Notes: generated from the sequence alone by a model not told the origin. A stretch of 64,000 bases of DNA from Aphrocallistes beatrix (GCA_963281255.1 OY725499.1:2871148-2935147), one strand, 5' to 3'. Counted from the stretch's first letter, positions 1-11,445 are shown. Program-made: numbers and translations.

Positions 1-1134
1 TAATTCTGAATTAATCAAATTGAGTATCTACCGCAGTTGAATGTTTCCAGTGGGCGGGAACAGTACTGAGCCTGGAGGAACAGAAACCTTTGATGGGAAA
101 TAAGTGGCAACATTTTGTGTCATCTTTTGTTGGCCTTGTGGGTAGGACCAAAGTTGGCACAATCTTCTGCGTTAAACTATAAACTACGACGTTACATGAT
201 CGAATAATTGTAATTTCTGGAACGATTAACTTGGTTAGAACTAAGCTCCTTGTTTAATGTAGTGCAACATAGAGTAAATGTCAAGGATTTCTTTAAATTA
301 ATTTGGTGAGATAAAATGTCCGCCATTCCAAAGAGCTGATAATTGCTGAAGAGTGCAAGAGTTCTTGGCTTACGTATTTCATACATAGTATAGCCTAACC
401 TGCATTAAATGTTGTAAACTGATTACCATAATTCCAAAATAGATACACTTAATGCATCCCAAAAATTTCCTTATATGGACAAATATGTTTGCTAGGAGTA
501 CAGAATACAATTTAGACACACAAATCTAATGTATTAACAGAATCATTGAATTGAATTGCAATCCATCGTCAGTGTAATGCAATCAGTATTGCATTGCAAA
601 ACTGCTTTAATCAGCGCAGCTTTAGATAAACACTTCATAAAACCTTTTATAAAATGTTCAGTTTACGTTGCAAAGGACAGTAACAGTAATGTTGTGAACT
701 AAATTTAGTATCGACATTTTGTGCTAATACAATTAAGTATATCTGACAAAAACAAAAATATCACATATTTCAGTAATGTGGGATTTTTCATTATAGTGAA
801 TATGTAAAAAATAATATGCAATTAAGGTATTTTAGAAATTTTCATCTGATACATTTTCCGTAACAGTCAAAAACATTAAATAAAATTATCAAAACATTTA
901 AACTAAACAATATTTGTACATTAATTTTCTACAGAAATACGCATACAGGTAGAAGTCAATACGATCAATAAGAGACATACACCAGTTTATTACTCAGGCT
1001 GCAACAGTAATATTGGATGTTGTATATTTAATACAGAGGAAATGTAAGGATGTGCTAATTGACAAATTCAATGAAACAATGCATTATAATATGTGGTGAT
1101 TTTATACATGGTTGTGTGTTGTGTGAAAAGAAAC
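1..1134. other. Intergenic AT-rich sequence, probably 3' flank of SLC35B2
   Basis: I see no gene here. The stretch is AT-rich and lies downstream of the minus-strand SLC35B2 stop codon. An AATAAA on the minus strand at about 986-991, some 145 nt past that stop, is a candidate polyadenylation signal. The short open frames show no recognisable protein. Confidence 0.5.
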
Positions 1135-3415
1135 CTATTTTTTGCTAGAAAAATATTTGCTACAAAACATTCTGAAGGCTATGGCACAGAATACAACCAC
1201 AATTCCCACAACTCCCTGAAACCCGATCGGGTGCTGGTATATCAGGCAGGAGAGCAGGATGGAGAAGGCCTGCCTTAGCGTCATTATAATTGTGAATAGG
1301 AATGGTCCGAACTCCTGAATGGTATAGAAGATGAACAGCTGTCCGATAGCGGAGCAGACGGAGAGGATGAAACAGTGCAGTGCGAATTCCGCGTGGGAGA
1401 CTAAGAAAAGGAGGGAAGGAATGAGCACCGCTCTCTGCAGGAGGGAAATGAACGTGAGGAGACTGGAGAAGAGGTTCACTCCGTACATCATCTGTATCGG
1501 AGATATCTTGTACTGTCTGTAGATCTCGCTCTGCCAGTTGGAAGTGAATGCGTCGAACCCCAAATACCCGATTATAATCAGGACACCGGCTAGTGTGGTC
1601 TCAGTCTCCCCTTTCCCCACCTCCGGACCGCCCTCCAGCACGAACAGAGTCACACCCGCAGAGAGGGCGAGTGCGAACACGTACTCGTAGTAGGGGTAGC
1701 TCTTGTTAGACACGACCTTGCCCATCAGCATGACAGGGATGGACTTGCAAGCTTTGGAGAGGACGAGGGTGGGGAAGGATATGAACTTGAGAGCTTCGTA
1801 CTGGCACCAAGAGGAGAGGGTGTTGCTGATTGAAGTGAAGGAGAATTGGTAGAGAGGAGCCTGTGGGGACTTCTTTCTGCGGCAGCTCACCAATACACCT
1901 GAAAACAAAGAGCACTTTTTAATTTTCAATTTAATATGTATTTGTACTGCATTTGCATACAAACCAGTCTCGAAGTCTATCCAATAATTAGATTGCAAGT
2001 TTAAACCTATCTCATCTTTCTGGTGAAGGATGAGAACTGAAACAATTGCGCGGGCCTACAGATCAAAAGGCTTGGACCGGAGTTTCTCAACATTATTAGT
2101 TCGGGTCCCATAAAATGAAGAACAACACTATGAACAAATGTCCTTGCATAATAAGAGAATAAGCAGAATTCCGATTTGAATTTTATTCAACTAAAACTAG
2201 AATTATATTTTTTTCACTAATTATTTTCACAATAGAAAAGTAGGATATGTCCAAATAATACTTTAATTAACTAATATTTCTTAAAATTATACCGCCCAAT
2301 GGATTAGTCACGTAACGTTTGTACGGCCATACAGAATCAGTAGAGAGATAGCGTTATCACCTGCTAACAGGAGAGCTAGTATCCTGTTGACGAACACGAG
2401 GAACTGAGAGTTGGAGAACACATCTCCGTCGTATTTCTGTGTCATGATTCTCTCTTGTAGCACCCCCCACGTCAAGTAGGAGACCTGTAGTCCAAGCGCA
2501 CACCAGACCAACTTGAGAGCAGAGTTGATCCTACCTCTCTGGGACTCCTCCATGGAAGGTGGGGGGGACAGTCCCTCCTCCGCACACTTGTACTTCAGTT
2601 TCTCTTCTGTCTCTTCCCCCAGAATGCAGGCCTGTAAGCAGCAAGACAGCCACTTCACTGGAAAGAGAATGCAACCATGGACACTCTTCCACTCGGACAT
2701 ATTTGTACGGTTAACATAGCAATTCTATTACATTTCGGAACAAAACTTTCCAATTTGTCATCATTTATTGATAGTTTTCTTCTAGCAGGAAAAGGACGCT
2801 GGTAAATTGATATACGATTTTACCTTTAGCAATTGTTCAACTTCATAAATACGTACGTAGACATGGGATATGGGGTGTGGGATGTCCATTAGGTATTTTC
2901 GGTGTCTAGTGGGGACTCTATAGCGTTTCAGGTAGACACATCGAATACAACCCAGAGACTTCTGGTGCATTAAGCAGTACTTAGTAATATAAATGTTTAA
3001 ACCCTAATCTGGCGTGAATCAGGAATTTAAGTTAAAATGAGATACGGGATTCTAGTGGGGCGTCTTCAGTCTCAAGTGGGGACCAAGGAATTGTATGTGG
3101 AGATAATTGATTGTATAATTTACAAATCTTAAAAATTTGATGAATTGCAGAAAGAGTCGATGTTTCACATGAGCTACACGTGATGTATAAGTTTAGTCTA
3201 CAAAAACTAATAACAATTGAATTAATTAAGAATTAAGAGCATCACTCACCTCTGTGTATGATGTCAGGGGAGCTCTTGACGTAGCGGACTGTCAAGTAGA
3301 GAGGCACAAGGATGGTGGAGTAGGCGAGAATATTAAGTGTGAATGAGCCCAGCCAGTGATCTCCCACTCCGCTCAGTCTCTCTGCCAAGTCACTCCACGA
3401 ACTGCCAAGAGACAT
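1135..3415 (-). CDS. SLC35B2: SLC35B2-type PAPS transporter (PAPST1), 3 exons, 408 aa
   Basis: Golgi antiporter that brings the sulfate donor PAPS into the lumen for sulfation of glycans and proteins. I assembled three coding exons on the minus strand: 3415-3250, 2657-2361 and 1898-1135, with GT-AG junctions in matching phase (1 and 1). They give 408 residues; human SLC35B2 has 432. Family hallmarks are visible in order: LQVSYLTWGVLQER in exon 2; NTLSSWCQYEALKF, IPVMLMGK and GYLGFDAFTSNWQ in exon 3; then CSAIGQLFIFYTI and IIMTLRQAFSILLSC near the end. About ten hydrophobic segments fit the nucleotide-sugar transporter fold, and the protein ends in a lysine-rich tail (SSKK). The ATG sits in a short first exon that adds one N-terminal membrane segment. 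Its 5' end lies 654 bp from the ARL2 stop, on the same strand. Exon boundaries are my own reading; identity is secure. Confidence 0.95.
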
Positions 3416-3581
3416 CTAATCTACCCTAACGTCAGTCTTTTAAACAGTTCTTAGATATATTGACTGTGCAACTATTTGGAGAATATTTGAAAGATATAAG
3501 GAGTAAATATGTTCTTTCAAGGATCATTCCTCAGCTAACCGGCATATTGAACAAATTCCTAAATACTTTCCCATCAAAATA

Positions 3582-3980
3582 CAGTCAACCCCGCTTAACC
3601 GGGATACCGGTTCATCGGATCAATCGATTAATTGGGACAAGTCTCCAGGAATGGAATGGTTCCCATACATAGAAGCTAATACAGTGGAACCTCCATAATC
3701 CGACATTCAATGGGAGACGAAAAAAATGTCGGATTAGCAAATTGTCGGATTATCGAATAACCTCCATAATCCGACATTTGTGGAAAATCAGCAAAATGTC
3801 GGATTACAGAGGTTGTTTTCTTTATAAAAACGATCCGTGAACAGAAATAATGTCGGTTTAGAGAAATGTCGGATTACGGAGGTTCCACTGTACTAAATTT
3901 CATCTGTAAATTGGGAACTCCGCTTAATCGGGACAAAATATCCGGGACCAAAGTGTCCCGATTAAGCAGAGTCACATGTA
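3582..3980. mobile_element. Tigger/pogo-like MITE interrupted by a second MITE
   Basis: Left end CAGTCAACCCCGCTTAACCG at 3582; the right end near 3952-3980 is its degenerate inverse (TCCCGATTAAGCAGAGT...). The same family occurs at 12060-13177 and 27794-27981, where TA flanks are clear. The element is split by the insertion at 3682-3890. Confidence 0.75.
3682..3890. mobile_element. Nested MITE, TIR CAGTGGAACCTCC(A/G)TAATCC, TA target
   Basis: Starts CAGTGGAACCTCCATAATCC at 3682 and ends with the inverse GGATTACGGAGGTTCCACTG at 3890, with TA on both sides. It lies inside the older element, at a place where the intact relative near 13,080-13,100 reads GAAGCTAATACAAAAT without interruption. Internal copies of AATGTCGGATTA make it self-complementary. 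TIR and TA target fit the Tc1/mariner-Tigger group. Confidence 0.8.
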
Positions 3981-4068
3981 CATAGGTAAACTGCGGAATG
4001 TTTAATTCTTCTCAGTCAGAACATCAGTTTAATTAAAATAGTAACAGAACACAGCCGAGCAATCTCAA

Positions 4069-4623
4069 TCAGTCCACAGTGAATATCCTGGAGGCGATAT
4101 CCGCCACCATCCAGTCCATGCCCTGCAGGAGGTTCCTCCCGGTCACGGCGGAGCAGCCGTGGATGGCCCAGTGGTGGCTCCGGATCTCGTCCAGGCCCAT
4201 CGCGCGCCGTATCTCCTCCGCACTCAGAGACCCCTCCAAGTCCTGCTTGTTGGCGAAGACGAGCAGCGTAGCTCCGGCCAGTCTCTCCTCCAGCAGCAGA
4301 GAATTCAGCTCGTCTCGACAGTCTTTCAATCGCATCGCGTCTCCGCTGTCCACAACCCACACCAGGCCGTCTGTCTGGTCGAAATAATTGCGCCAGTAAG
4401 AACGTAGCGACTTTTGTCCCCCGACATCCCAAATGTTTAGCTTGAAATCCCGATGTTCTAACGTTTTGATATTGAATCCGAGCGTAGGGGAAATGTCGTA
4501 GATGTTCTCTCCGTTGAACTTCTTGAGTATCGTCGTCTTCCCAGCGTTGTCCAGACCCAGCATGAGTAAGCGGATCTCTTTCTCTTTCTGTTTCATCTTT
4601 TTCAGGATCGTGAGCAGCCCCAT
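4069..4623 (-). CDS. ARL2: ARL2, ADP-ribosylation-factor-like GTPase, 184 aa
   Basis: Small GTPase that regulates tubulin cofactor D, microtubules and, with its effectors, traffic of lipidated cargo to cilia. Length is 184 aa, identical to human ARL2, and it starts with the diagnostic [14 protein letters not shown]. Visible nucleotide-binding motifs are the P-loop GLDNAGKT (residues 23-30), WDVGGQ (65-70), NKQD (125-128) and CSA (157-159). Gly2 is present. The ARL2-specific IRSHHW stretch separates it from ARL3. There is no intron in the coding region, so a retrocopy that replaced the parent is possible, but the frame is intact and the sequence highly conserved. ATTAAA on the minus strand at about 4027-4032 is a candidate poly(A) signal. 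It is divergent from TADA2B on the plus strand. Confidence 0.97.
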   Translation of the reverse strand: MGLLTILKKMKQKEKEIRLLMLGLDNAGKTTILKKFNGENIYDISPTLGFNIKTLEHRDFKLNIWDVGGQKSLRSYWRNYFDQTDGLVWVVDSGDAMRLKDCRDELNSLLLEERLAGATLLVFANKQDLEGSLSAEEIRRAMGLDEIRSHHWAIHGCSAVTGRNLLQGMDWMVADIASRIFTVD

Positions 4624-5345
4624 CCAACTAAATTTTATTTTTACAAATACAAAACATTTGGATAATTACAGAAATGCCGGAGGATATAAATATAATTCAA
4701 TACAAATTGATAAATTCAATTACAAAAAACGAACAATAAAAAGAAATGTAGACAGTTTATAACGCTGATTATATCAATACTGCTTTGTTAAATATTAATA
4801 TGCAATGAACAACTCCCACTTCTACTTTTACTTACTTTTTTTGCCAACCGTTTACTTGCTACTTTATTTTTTCCTCCATTTTAGTTTTACTTTTACTTAC
4901 TCACTACTTTTACTTTTACTTACTCACTACTTTTTTTTACTTGCTACCTATATTTTCCGGGAATTTAGTTGGGGGTGGTGACTGGTGAATATTCATTGAT
5001 CTTGTAGTTGTAGGGTAAGACCGAAACGAGTGTGCATAGAGCGATTTGTAGAAATATTTGAGTATTTCACAATCAGAATTTTCTTAATGTTAACCATGTC
5101 CAGTTTCTCAAGGTGTCCTGGAAATGTACTTGCTACTTTTTTTTGCTCGCCATCCAAAATTTTTTCCTTTTTTTCCCTCCCCAAAAAGATAAAAAGGTAG
5201 TAAGTAGCAAGTAAATCCCTGATCTTCATATTTCACGTCTTCCAATGATACGTACACTGTGGTCTTAGCCTATACTTTATTCCCTCCTCTCAAAATCATA
5301 GTTCAAGCTATTCAGCTTTTCCAATCTTCTAATTTCCTAACTTAG
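4624..5345. repeat. Divergent-promoter interval filled by TTACTTGCTACTT inverted repeats
   Basis: Space between the ARL2 start and the first TADA2B exon I can support. From about 4820 to 4950 there are T-rich direct copies of CTTTTACTTACTCACTAC; at 5125-5215 the inverse (GGTAGTAAGTAGCAAGTAAA) appears, so most of the interval behaves as an inverted-repeat element roughly 400 bp long. The true TADA2B start exon and both promoters should also lie here but I could not fix them. Confidence 0.45.
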
Positions 5346-7895
5346 ACAGAAGATAAAATAGAGTCCATAACGGCTCAGCAAGATCCACAAAGTGTGGTTA
5401 GTTCCAGCAAGGAACCTCGATACCTGACGCCTTATCTGGGACGCCTGTCACCACAAGCTGAGAGGACCCATTGCGCTATGTGCGGGAAGGATCTAACCCT
5501 GCGTGTTAGAATCGCTTGCGCTGAGTGCACAGATTGTGAAATCTGTCTACAGTGCGTGGCGAATGGGGAGGAGGCCAATGAGCACTCGAGAGGACACGCA
5601 TACCGAGTAATCGATAAGAATAACTTCGAGCTATTGGGTATGATCAAGTATGTTCAACTTTCTTAAGTACTTTGTAACTAATGTAAATGCGTGGGCGCTG
5701 ATATTTGTACAAACTAATATGCTAAATACTAGGAGCATCCCATTCATGGTAAAAAATGGGAGGAACACGCGGATTTTCAAAAATATTGAGAACCACTCAG
5801 TTTCCAAATACTACACTCTATTGCATTATAATATACTTCGATAGGAAGTGGCTGTTTACACTTCAAAATTAATTCATTATCATTTGATTAAACATACGAC
5901 ACATCTTTTCTATGATATACGCATACGTAGTAGTTATACTGGAGAGTGTAATTACTTATATCTCTCCAACTAATGAAATTTAATTCATTCCTACTTGGTT
6001 CAGATGGAAACTGGCGAGCAGTGGAAGAAGAACTGCTGCTGGATGGCATAGAGCACTATGGACTCGGGAACTGGAATGAGATAGCAGCGTACATAGGAGA
6101 TCAGAGGACGAGCAAAGAGGTAGAGGAACACTTCGACAGAGTGTACATAGATCCTAACGGTGAGTGTATCAGCTGGTAATTATCAGCTCATTTGGTGAAC
6201 GCCGCTGAGACTGTACACATTTAGGTATAATCGCGAAACAAACTCCTGATGAGCCACCGATGGCACCCCTCCCAGGAGAGACCAGCTACCAGGACCTACT
6301 TCTGACCAATCCCTCTCCCCCCATCGACTCGCTCCTCCCCGGACAGGAGCTGGCGCTCTCCTACTCACAGCACAGGGACGAGTTCGAAACGGAGTACGCG
6401 AACGACGCGGAAGAGCTGATCGCGGGGCTGGAGTTCTCGGGGGAGGACGACGAGCTGGAGCAGAGTCTGAAGCTGGCGCAGGTGGAGATGTACATGGGGA
6501 AGGTGAGGGAGAGGATCGAGCGGAGACGCGTCGCGCATCAGAACAACCTCATCACCGGGGAGAGCGTCGTGATCAGCTCTAAGAAGAGACAGGTTCAGGA
6601 TGAAGTGGAGTTTAGGAAGCAGCACAAAGCTGTGTCAAGGTTTCACTTAGAGATATTGATTTAGCCAATAAATAAAAGTCTCAGTTGTGGATAGCCTATC
6701 CCACAGAGATGCGGCGGTCCGGCAGTTTCATGGAGCAGACCGTCATTGATTTGTTCAGAACAGTCCGGACCGATCCTTAGTCTGAGTGACTTTGAGCATG
6801 CCATTGTGATAATTTTTGAAAACTCATTTCCATAAATCATCAATTCCTAACTAATCAACTGAGGCATTTATGTTATTTGTCTAAAATGCATATTTCTTAA
6901 CACGACCAGGAGAAAATTTTCAAATTTCTTGCTAGCATAGTCGCTCAACGGTCAGGGCCGTAGAACGCACGGTACAGACCGGTCTGAACTGACGAACAAT
7001 GAGTACGGACCGAATCGGGACTGTTGGACCGGGGCGGTTTCTGTCTGGACCGCGGTTTTAATTTGATGTCCATGTCCCCTTCTCTAACTGCACTCCCTTG
7101 CGAACACTGCGTCTGCCTTTTTCGCTTAAAAAACAAATTATGATAACGCATTAATTCGCCAATTGTTTTTGCCTTAACATATCACAACTTCCTCAATATG
7201 AATGCATACATGCCAAGGTCATGATAAAAGCGAGACGCGGCGTTGAATTTCGCGGGACATGGCGGAACGCAATAGAAAAGTATTGAACATGAAATTAAAA
7301 AAAGTAATGGGGAATTTCCTGTTAAAACGGGACGGTTGGCATGTATACTATATGTATGATCCTTCTACATGTGTAATGATATCTGGTAATTGCTGACATG
7401 GTATAACGTTTCTATAGGATAAATCCAGAACAATACGACAACTACTTGCACTCCTTCGTGAGAGAAAAGGGGTTGAAACAAAAGATCAGAGAGCTGACAA
7501 GGTACCGCAAAAATGGCCTGACTCAACTCAACGAAGTAAGAGAGTTTGAAAGCGCCAAAAAGCTACGGGACCAAATTAAATCAGAGAGGAATCCCTCCGG
7601 TAGGGTCCACAAGTCCCCTCTGAAAGGATTCCATCAGCCCCAGAGCTCAGAGATCCTGAGAATGAAGTACAACTACGAGCTGCTGTCTGCCGCAGAGAAG
7701 GAGCTGTGCACAGAGATGGGAATCTCCAGCAGTCAGTACAACACTGCCAAACTGAACTTCTTCCTCGCCTACAACCGCGAAGAGCCCCACTGCAGAGACA
7801 GGGAGGTGGGGCTGCAGATAATCGCGGGCAGTCTCAGGAGCGAGCATTGCGACAAGTTGTACGACTTCTTCGAGAAATGTGGGTGGTTAACATGA
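5346..7895 (+). CDS. TADA2B: TADA2B-like ADA2 adaptor of the SAGA complex, 4 supported coding exons
   Basis: ADA2 subunit that joins the GCN5/PCAF acetyltransferase to SAGA in the nucleus. Supported exons are about 5346-5637, 6004-6159, 6225-6639 and 7418-7895, joined in phases 1, 1 and 2, giving 430 residues counted from codon 5394 (human TADA2B has 420). Exon 1 holds the ZZ zinc finger (CxxC at residues 27/30, CxxCxxCxxC at 45-54, HxxxH at 64-68). Exon 2 holds the SANT domain (GLGNWNEIA). Exons 3 and 4 hold the ADA2 middle region (EFETEYANDAEELI, IRELTRYRKNG), and the end is a SWIRM-like domain (LYDFFEKCGWL). The pattern is closer to TADA2B than TADA2A. No in-frame ATG exists between the stop at 5343 and residue 1, so the initiator is in an unseen upstream exon spliced to TTCCTAACTTAG. 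Intron 3 carries a hAT-like MITE. Confidence 0.92.
6704..7060. mobile_element. hAT-like MITE in TADA2B intron 3
   Basis: Left end CAGAGATGCGGCGGTCCGGC at 6704. The right end is degenerate around 7040-7060 (CTGTCTGGACCGCGG). It shares internal sequence (CCATAAATCATCAATTCCT..., ACACGACCAGGAGAAA) with the better copy at 8139-8455. Entirely intronic. Confidence 0.6.
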
Positions 7896-8138
7896 GCAAG
7901 TTACTTTAATTATAGATTGTATGCACTAGAAATGTATTTCTCCTTCAGCTCATTGATCAGATTCAGTTAGACTCCATACCTACCAGTCCTTGCAATAGTA
8001 AACCTCTGCTATCTAGTTTTTAAGATTCATGCAGAAATAACTAAATCCAGCTGATCATCCATATTTTTCATGTTAGTAGCTTTAAACTGTCATCTGGATT
8101 AGGCGGGGAATCCTGGAATAGTTATCAACTATGTGAAT

Positions 8139-8455
8139 CAGAGATGCAGCGGTCCGGCAATTAAACTCTTGAACCAATCCGTATGGATAATTTTTGTGAA
8201 CTTATTCCCATAAATCATCAATTCCTTACTAATCAATCATAATCCTACTGAGGCATTTATGTTATTTATCAAATATTTATTAAGCACTGAATATTTCTTT
8301 AGACTTTGCATATGCATATTATAACACGACCAGGAGAAATCGTAAAATTTCTTGCTAAGCATACTCGCTCAACGGTCTGCAACGACAAACAAGAAGTACG
8401 GACCAACCGGGACAGTTGGTTCGGTTCTGTTTCAGTCTGGACCGCTACATCTCGG
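8139..8455. mobile_element. hAT-like MITE with near-perfect 8-bp TSD
   Basis: Left end CAGAGATGCAGCGGTCCGGC; the right end, read inverted, is CCGAGATGTAGCGGTCCAGA. Flanks ATGTGAAT (8131-8138) and ATGTAAAT (8456-8463) match at 7 of 8, the target length of hAT elements. Length 317 bp, no coding capacity. Confidence 0.75.
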
Positions 8456-8505
8456 ATGTAAATATGGAGCAGCAACTTTAAACTAGTGTCTGTGGTCCTA
8501 TATTA

Positions 8506-9032
8506 CAGGGTGGCTCATATGTTCTGCGACAAACTTCGTTAGGTATAAATATTTTTAGACTCAAACAATCTTAGTTATTCTGGTCTTTAGAGATTGTAAT
8601 TCGAATATTTTTAATGATTTTAAAAGATTTTTCGAGTCTAAAACCTGGAACTGTGTTTTGTGGAGAAAAAATGTTTCCTGGAACGCAGCGACAATCGCAA
8701 ATCAGGGCCCACGGCTTCTGTAAAATGTTTTCTACTAATTTCGAGTCTTCGAGGAAAATGTTACTTAATGTTACATTAACTAATTTTTCCTAGAATTTAA
8801 AGACTAGAAATATAATTTGAAAAGCCGTGGGCCCTGATTCGCGATTTCGCTGCGTGCCAGGGCACATTTTTTCTCCACAAAACACAGTTCCAGGTTTTAG
8901 ACTCGAAAAATCTTTTAAAATCATTGAAAATATTCGAATTACAATGTCTAAAGACCAGAATAACTAAGATTGTTTGAATATAAAAAGTTTTATACCTAAC
9001 GAAGTTTGTCACAGAACTTATGAGCCACCCTG
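8506..9032. mobile_element. Large palindromic MITE, TIR CAGGGTGGCTCATA, TA target
   Basis: Begins CAGGGTGGCTCATATGTTCT and ends with the inverse AACTTATGAGCCACCCTG, with TA on both sides. The two arms (about 8506-8735 and 8797-9032) are near-complementary over more than 200 bp, so the whole element is a hairpin. A relative lies at 55711-56480. The open frame in the right arm is a by-product. TIR and TA suggest the Tc1/mariner superfamily. Confidence 0.8.
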
Positions 9033-9134
9033 TATCTGTAAAGTTTTGTTCCATTATTTCGCAAAGTTGCAGAACATTAAATTAGAGCTGACGTTTAATA
9101 TAATACTATAAGTGATATAAGAGTGCGTAGTATC

Positions 9135-9455
9135 TCAAAGCTTCAGTTTTTCTTTGAGGTCAGGGTCTGTGAAATAAACTCCAGCAAACTTTTCGATATC
9201 ATCAGGTCGCTCCAATAAACTCTTCTTCAGGAATCCTTTGATCATAGCCACGAACTCCGGATGTTCCCGAACGTAATATTCATTCTTCAATCGTTTCTCT
9301 ATCTTTAATCCATTCAGTAGCGACTGCTGGTCTTCAGTGAGAGCTCTGGCGTCTCTCGTCTCGATGGTAGGGATCCTGCTGAGGTCTGTCTCCACTGCTA
9401 AGGCTGCGTTGGACATATCAGAGCTGGGTTCCAGGTCAAGGCTTGGGAGCGACAT
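9135..9455 (-). CDS. RIIAD1: RIIAD1, RIIa-domain protein, 106 aa
   Basis: Small protein with a dimerisation/docking fold like that of the PKA regulatory subunit, a class mostly tied to cilia and sperm flagella through AKAP-like anchors. The C-terminal half matches RIIAD1: KIEKRLKNEYYVREHPE, then a hydrophobic helix and the signature RPDDIEKFAGVYFTDPDL (about residues 82-99). Length is 106 aa against 92 in human; the extra residues are an acidic N-terminus. Single exon. The next minus-strand gene upstream (MFS, stop at 9787) is only about 330 bp away. ATG at 9455-9453. Confidence 0.88.
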   Translation of the reverse strand: MSLPSLDLEPSSDMSNAALAVETDLSRIPTIETRDARALTEDQQSLLNGLKIEKRLKNEYYVREHPEFVAMIKGFLKKSLLERPDDIEKFAGVYFTDPDLKEKLKL

Positions 9456-9786
9456 CTAGAAAGCTGATTTAATATACATCTACAGTTGTATACGTATAAT
9501 ATACGTGTGAAGTACTATAACAGGGAACAGACAAAACTAAGCCTAGATATTGCATTTTTCGAGATATGCGTGTTGGAGATCAGTTAGGGACTTTCGTCCG
9601 TACTTTGAAATTCAAAGTTTAGATTATCGAAAAAGTCCTGAATCAACGAGATACTTGGCCTGGGCTAATTATCAAGACAAAAAGGGGTGCAAAAATTGGT
9701 CCTTGTTATTGTGATCGATAACAAGTGAATGCTAATTTATTAAGTGAAGATGCAACTAAAATTTAAAATGAAGTTTAAGGGCCGTG
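9456..9786. other. Short intergenic spacer RIIAD1 / MFS
   Basis: About 330 bp with no supported gene. It must hold the RIIAD1 promoter and the MFS 3' UTR. No clear element ends were found. Confidence 0.4.
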
Positions 9787-11445
9787 TCAGTCTATTGGGT
9801 GTTCCACTTGAGGCGAGTAGAGGAAAGAGATAGCAAACAGAATCATCAGCTGGATGCATCCGAGAGTCCAGATAAACGTAGCATCGAGAGGCCACCTGTT
9901 CCCGGTAGAAATACTCCAGGCGTAGATATTCGCGCTGAAGATAGGACCGATCACTCGCGCCATAGCAGCGCCCGATTGGGAAATCCCACTCACTGTTGCT
10001 CGCTCCTCGCGCTTCGCCGAGTTTACAACTGCTATGTTAGCACATGCGAAGATGGAGATTCTGTGGAGGGCCGTTGGAATGTAGAGTATGAAGAAGATGG
10101 TCCATACTTTCACTGGTACGTCTGTAATACCTAACCTCACTTCGCTACAGCTAGTTAAGCTGAACCCTGAACTATTGGATACAGACAGGTTCTTAGCCTG
10201 ATTCACGACGAAAGAAAAATGTGTGCCATTCGATGACAGAGCGGCAGATCTGTTTGAATAGATGATTGGACTGGAAGCGATGATGTCAGTAAACGAACCT
10301 TGTACAATCGGGTTTCTGGTCCAGAGAGGCATGAGGAAGAGCAGTATAGCGGACAGCACAATCAGCAACCTCAGACTTCTCCTTACGCCTAAACGGCAAA
10401 TGATATATGGTCCAATGAAGAGTGCCCATGGGATCTGGAGGAGAGAGACGCAAAATGTGATAAATCCCAATCCGCTTTCAGTCAAGCAAAATCCGCCATA
10501 AGCTGGCGGTGTCACCAGCATGAGCGTAACCAGCTCATCTTGCTGGATGACTATGAAGCAGTACATATTGTAAACCAGGATGGGAGTTAGGATTGATCTC
10601 TTCGAGAAAGGCTTGAAAGTATTCTTTAGCGATTGCTTGAGCTTGAATATTGAGTTCCATGACTGTTCCATGTCCTCTGCTGGTGCCTTGGGAGTTAGTG
10701 GGATCTTTTTATCAATATCAATTCCCAGATCTTCATCACTATCACTGCTTGCTCCACTTCCTCTCACTTCTAGTAATTTGTACTTCTGCTTTACCACAGC
10801 CTTCGACTTAAAAGTGTCCCCTTTTCTGACTGTTTCCTTCATCAGTACAGCAGAAATTAGTATCGCCATTAAACCCAGTCCCACGCACACCATGCTAGGC
10901 AGGAAGTAAGGGAACCGACGCAGGAACTGGTTATCTAACCACGAGACTTTGTCTGCAGGCCTACTCAGCCAGGCACTAATAGTTGGACCGATGAGTCTTC
11001 CGATTCCATCTGTCAATCCGAGGGCAGAGAGCGATTGTGCAATATCTCGGTTGTTCTCACTTATCTCGGCAGCGAACGTTTTGGCAATAGGATCAATGCC
11101 ATTGGAAAGTCCCCACAGAAAACGCATTACCAGAGCCATTGAAAATGACACACTCAGCCCGAATATGACAATACAGGTTGTGTAGAGACTCGTGCTTACT
11201 ATGAACCCTCCCTTCCTACCGATCCTGTCTGCTACCTTTCCCCAGAACAACGCACCAAAGAAGTTTCCGAGGAAATAAATACCAGCAAGATATCCCTGCC
11301 TGAATCCTAACTGGGACTCGGAGAGCTGTGGAAAGAAGTCTTGCGTGATATCTGGGAGGATTGGGAACACGTAGAGCATCCCGAATTGCGAGACAGTGAA
11401 AAAGAAACACCCAAGTATTAGTTGTGTCCGCGTAGCAGCCCGCAT
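9787..11445 (-). CDS. ZIFL-type major facilitator transporter, 552 aa, single exon
   Basis: Membrane carrier of the MFS_1 group. The N-terminal half looks like the plant and fungal ZINC INDUCED FACILITATOR-LIKE / tetracycline-efflux-like branch: a first helix, a glycine-rich helix YLAGIYFLGNFFGALFWG, then motif A GKVADRIGRKGG (about residues 69-80), followed by ALVMRFLWGLSNGI and the LGLTDGIGRLIGP helix. Twelve hydrophobic segments can be counted. A charged, serine-rich cytosolic loop (SSDSDEDLGIDIDKK, about 235-250) separates the halves. A long loop in the second half contains several N-glycosylation sequons (NRS, NGT, NLS, NSS). The substrate cannot be read from sequence; proton-coupled export of a metal chelate or small organic ion is the family precedent. 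No intron. ATG at 11445-11443. Confidence 0.85.
   Translation of the reverse strand: MRAATRTQLILGCFFFTVSQFGMLYVFPILPDITQDFFPQLSESQLGFRQGYLAGIYFLGNFFGALFWGKVADRIGRKGGFIVSTSLYTTCIVIFGLSVSFSMALVMRFLWGLSNGIDPIAKTFAAEISENNRDIAQSLSALGLTDGIGRLIGPTISAWLSRPADKVSWLDNQFLRRFPYFLPSMVCVGLGLMAILISAVLMKETVRKGDTFKSKAVVKQKYKLLEVRGSGASSDSDEDLGIDIDKKIPLTPKAPAEDMEQSWNSIFKLKQSLKNTFKPFSKRSILTPILVYNMYCFIVIQQDELVTLMLVTPPAYGGFCLTESGLGFITFCVSLLQIPWALFIGPYIICRLGVRRSLRLLIVLSAILLFLMPLWTRNPIVQGSFTDIIASSPIIYSNRSAALSSNGTHFSFVVNQAKNLSVSNSSGFSLTSCSEVRLGITDVPVKVWTIFFILYIPTALHRISIFACANIAVVNSAKREERATVSGISQSGAAMARVIGPIFSANIYAWSISTGNRWPLDATFIWTLGCIQLMILFAISFLYSPQVEHPID

Noticed and set aside
4079..4407. Plus-strand open frames opposite ARL2
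   Set aside because: Antisense shadows of a highly conserved GTPase gene.
5394..5396. GTG as the start of TADA2B
   Set aside because: A GTG start is not expected in an animal nuclear gene; an upstream exon is more likely.
8797..9054. Coding region in the right arm of the palindromic MITE
   Set aside because: The frame lies in an element arm that is the inverse of the other arm; no protein similarity.
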